Assembly (NCBI GenBank): GCA_030704615.1
Contig: CM060732.1
Location: 39,041,053-39,105,052, forward strand
From: Takakia lepidozioides
Taxonomy: Eukaryota; Streptophyta; Takakiopsida; Takakiales; Takakiaceae
Direction: 5' to 3'
Length of the DNA stretch: 64,000 bases
How positions within the stretch are numbered: position 1 is the stretch's first letter; every line of letters starts with the position of its first letter. Positions 56,843 to 64,000 of this stretch are shown here, in pieces. Made by a program: the position numbers and the translations under genes. The notes under the pieces are model-generated. The model was not told the origin of the DNA, did not search any database, and worked only from the letters and a program-made list of their open reading frames with translations.

Positions 56843-57355
56843 CCTTGTATTTGTGGTTGTTGTTTCCTTCTCTCCTTCCACCTCCTCTGTCACCTCCTCT
56901 GCCACCTCTTGTGCACTAATAGCTGCTGAAAGGTACTGGAACTCGAAAGCCGGAAGCAAAGCTCGTCGCCGTTGAGGAGCGCGAGCACGAAATTGAAATT
57001 AGGGATTTCAATTTTTTGACTAACCGTAATTAAAAATGGACTATGGGTTAGTTGAGGGTTAGGTTAGGGTTTCAGTTTGGTTAGGTCAGGTCGGGTTAGG
57101 GTGAGGGGTAGGTTAGGTTGGGCTTGGGTCAGGTCGGGTTGGGTCAGGTTAGGGTTGAGGGTCAGGTCAGATTGGGGTTAGGTTAGGTTAGTTGGGGGTT
57201 AGGCCAGGAGGGTCTCGGGCAGAAGGTTAGGGGCGGGCAGGAATGAGGAGGGGCTGCAGGTCAAGGGCCCCAAGCGTGCGGGGCCCGTGACAGGAGGGGC
57301 TGTCACCTCTGCAGCGTGTGGCCTCATAACGACGAGGCCACACAAAATTCTGAGC
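56843..57355 (-). repeat. Right terminal inverted repeat of MULE
   Basis: This is the inverted counterpart of 48366-49042, with TTAGGG-like degenerate repeats at about 57050-57200 and an outer end CACACAAAATTCTGAGC. Confidence 0.85.
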
Positions 57356-58011
57356 GGCCAACCCTGTGCGCGGCCATAGGGCTCGGCCTGACGGTCCCAA
57401 TGTTTTTTTTTTCAAATTTGGAAAAGAACAGGAGTGGCTACTGAGTTTTGCAAGAAATAGCCATATTTTCTGCTCATCCACTGAAATTTGGACAGAATCA
57501 TCCTCCTCTGTACTTTCATCCATATTAGGCGAATCATCCAAGATTTATATTTTGTTTTGAGACTTTTGGCGATTTTATCCATGAGAAAATAAGGAATTTA
57601 CGACAGAATATTCGATTTTGATTTTTGAGGTCGAAAAAGTGCAAAATTTCGCCAGAAATAAACACTAACGGGCTCGCCCAAAGGCAGCTTACAGAGCCGA
57701 ATCGGCCAATCACGTCCCGTTCTCTAGTAATAAGGCCCATGACACACGAGCGGTAGGAAATTGTCGCGTTTTAAATATCAAAGGCTAGGAGTTTTGCCTA
57801 TATATAGGTCCACATCAACCTACATCAACGATAAAATCTTGGCTGGCTACCACACGGGAAAGATAGAAGGATGCCATACCACTTCTAGACTTAAGTGGAA
57901 GAACGAGTTGCATAGCAATAAAAGATTTAATAGTTTATCTTTATATTTTAATCATTTTTAAGTTATTTTTAGTATTCATCTTTTTAGTCATTATTTATTT
58001 ATTTATTTTAA
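57356..58011. other. Intergenic, AT-rich, no gene recognised
   Basis: Nothing is identified apart from an ATTTATTTATTT run at 57995-58010 that abuts the SINE. Confidence 0.5.
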
Positions 58012-58200
58012 AGAAAACCTGGGAGCGACAGCCCACAATTCAGGCCCTTGAGAAGGGGGAAAAATTAACCCCCTTTCATTTATGGGCCATGTGGCCTACA
58101 GGACAAACGCCCATATACCGTCAAGAACACTCCCACACTGAACCCCGAACCACCAAGGCAACACACTGTGCACTTACCAGCGGAGCTACTAGCCGATGTA
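58012..58200 (-). mobile_element. Second tRNA-derived SINE (probable)
   Basis: On the minus strand TAGTAGCTCCGCTGGTAAGTG is A-box-like and GGTTCGGGGTTCAGTG lies at B-box distance. The 3' end, GTCGCTCCCAGGTTTTC, abuts a short AAATAAATAAAT tract. No clear target duplication was found. Confidence 0.5.
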
Positions 58201-58360
58201 CAGCTCATTAGAATCATTGAAGCTTATATTACTATACGAATTAAATCAACACATATTTGCTATTAAAAATAATAATACAAAATTAGTCAAAATTTAACTT
58301 TTATACAACCAGTCACTTGTAACAACACAATGCTCTTAAGCATGTAACAATCAAGTATGT

Positions 58361-58362
<2 letters not shown>

Positions 58363-58390
<28 letters not shown>
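58363..58390. repeat. TA microsatellite
   Basis: About 13 TA units. Confidence 0.95.
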
Positions 58391-58393
<3 letters not shown>

Positions 58394-58607
58394 AGATCTA
58401 TCACACAACATTCAGTCTCATTTTCATATTCTAAACATCTACAGATCGGACATGTAACAATCTGATTATAAGTATTTCAATATATTTTTTTCTTTCTACT
58501 GTAATTAATTAAGAGAGATGGACTATAGGCAACATTGTCAATAATTGCGGAAGATGTACAGATCTGTTGGAAGAGGCTAAGCGAGATCATGAGAGACTTG
58601 AAAACTT

Positions 58608-58870
58608 TAAAAGAAAAGAATATTTCCTAAGGGAAATAGAAAAAAATATAAAGTACTATAATAAATGTATCAACTTAGGTCAAATATACTATTTATTGGT
58701 ATGTACCGACAAAATTGGTAGGTTGTCATCATTTATTATAATTAAAACAAAACTTTATTTTCGATAAACGTTCATATATCCATTTGTAATGCACTAACAT
58801 CCTTTTTTGAAATAAACCTTGACGTGTTAGTACCTATGTTAAAAATAGAAAAATAATAAGATATTATTTA
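58608..58870 (+). repeat. Left arm of an inverted-repeat pair
   Basis: Text such as TGGTATGTACCGACAA, CGATAAACGTTCATA and TTTGTAATGCACTAACATCC occurs in reverse complement at about 61120-61385. Divergence is about 15-20% by eye. The pair bounds 2.2 kb and may be the ends of an old DNA transposon. Confidence 0.8.
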
Positions 58871-59142
58871 TAATTGCCCTTAGGAGTCCTAAAGGGGGGG
58901 GGATGGAAATATGTAAATTATTATTTATAATTGCCCTTAGGACTGCTTAGGAAACAGCTACACAGACAGTTAACCAAGCCTTCCGCCCCTCAGTCAACAG
59001 ATCTTGGTAAATATTGAATAATACCGATTTGCCCCTGCGGGGTTTTCCCTCATAAACCCAAGCACATCTTGTTTTCCATAAGTTCCACAAAGTAAGCGTT
59101 CTAAGAGCAGCCTAAACCGGGCAGACTGACCCCCATTGAAAT

Positions 59143-59450
59143 TCAGAAACAACAGAGAAGGTGGGGGGGGGGGAGAGAGGGGAAGCTATTCCAGCGGGAG
59201 TAGAAACCAAGAACCAAGTGCCAGACTCTAAGAGCCAGATTGCAGAATATCAGGCAGTGTTCAATGGATTCGGGAGAAGAACCGCACAGAGAGCAGTTAG
59301 GGTTGTCTTCGTAGAATTCTATGCGCGATTTTGCATAGAAAACCGGATAGCCTGGCTGGTCTGTTTTTTCTCCAGATTTTGTCCCATCCATGGTGGTCTA
59401 GCAGCGAGATGTTCCATTTTGCTTTCCACTTGAACTCAAACGAAAGGAGG
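59143..59450 (-). pseudogene. LINE reverse transcriptase C-terminal zinc-binding (zf-RVT) fragment
   Basis: Minus-strand reading FEFKWKAKWNISLLDHHGWD, then KIWRKNRPARLSGFLCK, changes frame to CSLCGSSPESIEHCLIFCNL and ALRVWHLVLGFYSRWN. The C-x-x-C...EH-x-x-x-x-C-x-x-A-x-x-x-W pattern is the zf-RVT domain of plant LINEs. One frameshift and lack of upstream RT mark it as a 5'-truncated remnant. Confidence 0.75.
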
Positions 59451-60119
59451 GGGGTTAAAAAAGAGGGTATCCCTTTTTCACAGAGTACGCAAAGAAAGGG
59501 GTCTTATCCATCCATCTTATCTTATCCATCCATCTCACTCCCTGGGATCGAATTGCAGGTCCACCAGTGGGCAGCTCAAAAACCAGGTGAGGTTTTCTTG
59601 CCTTGCCCATTGGGTCTCCATGCCTTGCGGGAGCGGCGGGTTTGGGTTGCCCAGATTATCCAGAACTCTGATGTGAAAAAGTCCGCTTTATCTGCTTCCA
59701 TTCTTCTTTGATACTGAAGAAGACCTTTCTCATCTGCAGAAAATCCCAAACCTGTTGCTCTAACACCTTGGCAGGTTGTGACCAGCATGACAGGGGTCTG
59801 AATCTGTTGACTGGTGGCCATCCAAGTGGGTATCTTTATGACCAATACATCGGCTAGGAGAGATTCCATGTACTGAGGCACATTTGCCAGAATGGTGTCC
59901 CGGGTTTTAGCTCTTATGTGCCCAACCATGGTGTAATCTTTAAGTTGTATATACTATATTGATTCATGCTTGAATATCGTATACACTATAGATTATGATA
60001 TAACATTCAAGTGGCATAATCACAGTGTAATGAATTTTGATAATTTCTTGGAAATATAAGATAGTGTTTTTGGTAGTTATTTGATAGTGTGTCAAATATG
60101 TTAGAATAAAGAAAAATAG
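59451..60119. other. Intergenic, no gene recognised
   Basis: A minus-strand frame of 117 codons (59929-59576) resembles nothing I know and may be LINE-flanking debris. Confidence 0.4.
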
Positions 60120-61030
60120 AAAGTGAAAAGGAAAAAAAAACAAAAAAAACAAATGAAGGCTACTTAGATGAACTAGGAGACATTTCTATTTTGCCACAGA
60201 ACCGAAAGAACAAAGAAATATAAACAAACAAACATCAGCAAAGAAGAAAGACAAACAAAGAGGAAAGAAACAAAACGAGAAAGAAGAAGAGAAAGAAAGA
60301 ATGGAAAGTTCTATTTTGCTGTACAATTCACACAGAAATACAAAGAATAGAGATTGGAAAGAATATAAACAAAGAGGAAAGAACAAAACGAAAGAGAAAT
60401 AACGAATAGAAAGTTTTATTCCGCTGAACAACTCACACAGAAATACAAAGAACAGAGATCAGAAAGAAACATAAACAAAAAACAGAAAGTGAAAGAAAAA
60501 AACAAATGAAGGCTACTGAGAAAAACTAACAGAGAGTTCTATTTTGCCACAGAACCGAAAGAACAAAGAAACATAAACAAACAACAGAAGCAAAGAAGAA
60601 ACACAAACGATGACAAAGGAGCAGAACAGAGAGACAATTTTATTCTATACAAAAAGCTTGCTTGTAGAAGAAAGTGAAGGAAATGATCCTCGTTCTGCAT
60701 ACTTATAGAGTTTTCAAAGGAAAAAAAAACAACAGAATGAAAGAGAAAAATGAAGAGAAAGTTCTATTCTATCGAAAAACTCACACAGAAAGACAAAGAA
60801 TAGAGATTAGAAAGAAACATAAACAGAAAATCAAAAGTGAAGAACAAAGACAAATGAAACTACTGAAAAGAACTAAAAAACATTGCAAAAGAACCGAAAG
60901 GACAGAGAAACATAAACAAGCAACAGAAACAAAGAAGAAACATAGAAACAAAGGTAAAAGAGCAAAACTGAGAGATGGTTCTATTGTCTAAAAAAAACTT
61001 GCGGAAGAAATAGAAGAAAACGATCCTCGT
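60120..61030. repeat. Purine-rich irregular tandem repeats
   Basis: Repeated phrases CACAGAACCGAAAGAACAAAG, AACATAAACAAAC and GAAACACAAA recur with variable spacing. A longer phrase with GATCCTCGTT and ATACTTATAG recurs at about 60690 and 61020. Apparent Lys/Glu-rich frames here are composition artefacts. Confidence 0.75.
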
Positions 61031-61119
61031 TTTCTATATACTTATAGGGAAAAAAATGAGGTACAGTCTAAAAAGAATGAATGAAAAATAAAATAATTGG
61101 ATGAAAACATAATGAAAAG

Positions 61120-61385
61120 TTGATATTTATTAACCTTATCCAACACACTTTTTGAATAATAACTAACAAGGTTTATTTAAAAATGGATGTCGGTGCATTA
61201 CAAATAGCTGTATGAATGTTTATCGAAGACAAAATCTTGTTTTAATTGTAATAAATGTGTCACCTACAAATCTTGTCGGTACATACCAAGAAATAGTATA
61301 TGTGATTCTTAAATGTAATGGTCAAAGTTGATATATTTATTATAGTATATATATGTATATTTCCCTTAGGACTCCTTAGGACCGC
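61120..61385 (-). repeat. Right arm of the inverted-repeat pair
   Basis: Reverse complement partner of 58608-58870, running directly into the palindromic repeat field. Confidence 0.8.
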
Positions 61386-62470
61386 CCTAAGGAGTCTTAA
61401 TGACAATTATAAATAACAAAATACATCTTTCTATTTTCCCCCTCTTAGGAGACTATTATAAATAATAATTTACATCTTTCAATTTTCTCCTTCTCAAGGT
61501 TTCTTAGGGCAATTATAGATAATAATTTATATGTTTCTATTTTTCCCCTCTTATAACCTCTTAGGTTGCCTAAACGGGTCTTAAAGGAAATTATTTATGT
61601 CTTTCCATTTTTCTCATCTTATGACTCCTCAGGACTGTCCTATGAAGCCCTAAGGGTAATTATATATAAGAATTTATACGTTTTTTATTTTTCACTATCT
61701 TAGGACTCCTTAGGGCTGCCTGAGGAGTCCTAAGGGCAATTATAAATAATAATTTATACGTTTCTATTTTCCCCCTCTTATAACCCCTTAGGCTGCCTAA
61801 ACGGGTCTTAATTTTTCTCCTCTTAGGACTCCTTATGACTGTCTAAGAAGCCCTAAGGATAATTATAAATAATAATTTACATGTTTTCATTTTTCCCTCT
61901 CTTAGGACTCCTTAGGGCCGCCCTAAGGAGTCCTAAGGGAAATTATAATAATAATTTATATATTTCCATTTTCCCCTCTTAGGACTCCTTAGGGCAGTCC
62001 TAAGGAGTCCTAAGGGCAATTATTGATAATAATTATATGTTCCATTTTTTCCCTCTCATAAATCCTTAGGTTGTCTAAACGGGTCTTAAGGGCAATTATT
62101 TATGTCTTTCCATTTTTCTCCTCTTAGGACTCCTTAGGACTACCCTAAGAAGTCCTAAGGGTAATTATAAATAATAATTTATATGTTTTTATTTACCTAT
62201 AATTTATATATTTCCATTTTCCCCTCTTAGGACTCCTTATGGCAGTCCTAAGGAGTCCTAAGGGCAATTATAGATAATAATTTACATGTTTCCATTTCTC
62301 CCCTCTTATAACCCTTTAGGCTACCTAAACGGGTCTTAAGGGCAAATATTTATGTCTTTCCATTTTTTTCCTCTTAGGACTCCTTAGGAGTGTCCTAAGA
62401 AGTTCTAAGGGTAATTATAAATAATAATATATATGTTTTCATTTCCCCCCACTTATGACTCCTTAAGGCC
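61360..62470. repeat. Dispersed-tandem palindromic CTTAGGACTCC repeats
   Basis: At least eight copies of an inverted pair CTTAGGACTCCTTAGG / CCTAAGGAGTCCTAAG, separated by a few bases, occur with 75-145 bp spacing. Each is followed by GGCAATTATAAATAATAATT and TTTCCATTTTCCCCTC. The motif also occurs once near 58880-58940 beside the left inverted-repeat arm. Confidence 0.85.
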
Positions 62471-63100
62471 GCCCCAGAACTTCGGAGCAGCGAGGGAGGA
62501 AATTGCTTCAAGACTTCCATGACACCTGGGGCAAAAACAACATGCCCGGCGCCGATATTTCCAACTCTAAATTCACTTGGCAACATTCCATCCCCTCTCA
62601 ATGGGAGATCACCTGGTGACGGTTATGAGGGAGATTGCAACTGGCGCCATAAACGTGCTAGAGCCCCCAAATTCCGCGCGCAGCTTAAGTTCTAGAAGTC
62701 TGGCATCTGCATTAGCCTCTTCGACAGTTCTGAGTTGCATCACCCTCAAAATCTACTTCCACCATCCCCTGACATCCCTTGCTGGTTTCAAGTCTTTTTC
62801 AAGACTTAGCTCATTATTTTTTCCTGGCATTGTCTACTTCTCTACAGTGAATCCCTGCGTCTAATCTCCCCCCACCCTACCACATCTCTCTTGGTCCCCC
62901 GCACCACTCTCTCGACCCCTCCCTCTCAAAGTCATCTCTTTGGGTTACCTTGCTCCTTTCCCTTAGCATGTTCGCTATGGTTCCGGGGAAGTTCCCCCTC
63001 AGTAAGCCTCACGGCCTCCCCCGGGTCGTTATTTCTTCCACCCCTGTGTAACTCTTTCTTATTAATTTGATCAACAGGGCTTCTGTCCATTTTCTTAAAA
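62471..63100. other. Unassigned, non-repetitive block
   Basis: The base composition is less AT-rich than on either side. It has a CT-rich middle and ends ATTTTCTTAAAAATAAAAAT, so it could be a retroposed 3' end. No coding match is recognised. Confidence 0.35.
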
Positions 63101-63689
63101 ATAAAAATAATTTAAAATAATTATAATCAGAATTATATATATAATATAAATAAGTATATGAAAAACAAATATTTATATTATATTAAATAAATGAATTTAA
63201 TAATAAATAAATATATTGTAAAATCTAGCTATAATCTAACAACTTCGCTACATAAATCAACTATCATTCTATCTATCAACCAGTCAATTATCGTTCCATC
63301 CATTATCATAAATAAATCATTATCAGTTACAATCATGTGTTATTTTTACTTACTAAATAATTATTTATTCATATCACTTTATATCTTATCACTAAATTTT
63401 CATATTTAAAATTTAGAATTTAGAATATTTATATAAATTTAATTAAAATAACTAAAATTATAATACATTTATTTATTTAAACATAATGATTATATATTAT
63501 AAACATAAAAATATTATCAATGAAAAACTTCAAATATTTTAAATATACTATTTATATTAACGAATTTATTTAACGCATAATAGATACATACTATGTATGT
63601 ATATATATATAAATACTTTAAATATAAATCAATATATACTATATACTATATTATACTATATTATATCAAATAGCAATATAGTTTATTCT
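63101..63689. other. Very AT-rich spacer
   Basis: AT-rich sequence with no gene or ordered repeat seen. Confidence 0.6.
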
Positions 63690-64000
63690 GTTTTCTTGCT
63701 CTAAGTAATGCTTATACTTAGAGCGAATGTAAATAGCAATTTATCTTTTTTTATTTTCTTACTCTAAGTAATACCTAGATCGAATGTAAATAGCAAATTA
63801 GTTTTTTCTGTTTTTCCACTCTAAAAAACCCCTAGAGCGGCTCTAACGGATTCTTAGAGCGAATATAAATAGCAATTTAGTTTTTTCTGTTTTCCCGCTG
63901 TATGAAATCCTTAGAGTGGCTTAGAGCGGCTATAAGGGATCCTTAGAACGAACGTAAATAGCAGTTTAGCTTGTTCTATTTTCCCAATCTAACAATCCTT
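63690..64000. repeat. Second AT-rich tandem repeat family with GAGCGGCTCTAA motif
   Basis: Units containing CTTAGAGCGAATGTAAATAGC, TTTTTTCTGTTTTCCC and a CTAGAGCGGCTCTAA palindrome-like core repeat about every 90-115 bp up to the window edge. The layout (palindromic core, then AAATAGCAATTTAG) parallels the 61.4-62.5 kb family, but the sequence differs. Confidence 0.7.

Larger units (their letters stand above)
48366..57355. mobile_element. Large Mutator-like (MULE) DNA transposon, decayed
   Basis: A 9.0-kb element has long terminal inverted repeats (48366-49042 and 56843-57355) starting GC(C)TCAGAATTTTG. The flanking nine bases GGCCGACTC (48357-48365) and GGCCAACCC (57356-57364) agree at 7 of 9 positions, consistent with an old 9-bp MULE duplication. 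Inside are a transposase gene (+), a hairpin-rich tandem array, and a convergent zinc-finger gene (-). Both genes are damaged. A two-gene layout recalls maize MuDR. Confidence 0.82.

Noticed and set aside
60120..61030. Lys/Glu-rich coding frames (for example 60674-60991)
   Set aside because: The frames reflect purine-rich repetitive DNA; similar frames occur on both strands with no conserved domain.

Overview
The window looks like nuclear DNA of a land plant. The reasons are a multi-exon TIR-NB-ARC-LRR immune receptor, a PLS-type PPR gene remnant, plant Ty3/Gypsy elements of Tat/Ogre type, a Mutator-like (MULE) element, LINE remnants and tRNA-derived SINEs. The PPR phrasing and the TIR-NLR style suggest a seed-free plant (fern, lycophyte or bryophyte). 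That placement is inference, and the species is not identifiable from the sequence alone. Most of the DNA is transposon-derived.

Layout. 1-4385: 3' part of a Ty3/Gypsy element (copy 1, + strand). 5062-9083: a decayed multi-exon gene whose N-terminal part resembles a ParB/sulfiredoxin fold and whose C-terminal part resembles a beta-class N4/N6 DNA methyltransferase. 9304-22521: a complete copy 2 of the same Gypsy family (- strand), inserted just beyond or inside the 3' end of that gene, with 5-bp target duplications GCTGC and nearly identical LTRs. About 23170-29298: a truncated copy 3 (- strand). 29300-29650: a small integrase-like scrap. 29950-38296: a TIR-NLR gene (- strand) with a predicted N-terminal membrane segment, three 29-residue repeats, complete TIR and NB-ARC motifs, and a giant LRR exon built from a 216-bp higher-order repeat; it carries an in-frame stop and a frameshift near the end. 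38.3-41.5 kb: gene-poor, with a SINE carrying a perfect 13-bp target duplication.

41491-42117 is a small MULE-related non-autonomous element. 42132-47952 is bounded by about 225-bp inverted repeats and holds an intact single-exon GH105 glycoside hydrolase gene, a PPR pseudogene and a four-helix membrane-protein gene. 48366-57355 is a large MULE with long terminal inverted repeats rich in CCCTAA-like sequence, a decayed SWIM-type transposase gene, a 110-bp hairpin-rich tandem array and a convergent zinc-finger accessory gene. 57.4-64 kb is AT-rich: a second SINE, a LINE zinc-binding fragment, an inverted-repeat pair, purine-rich repeats, a palindromic CTTAGGACTCC repeat field and a second repeat family at the edge.

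Few genes look intact: GH105 and the membrane-protein gene are open, and the TIR-NLR is nearly so. The most unusual item is the ParB-like/methyltransferase-like gene. It shows frame damage, an altered catalytic motif, hairpin-loaded introns and a recent retrotransposon at its end.
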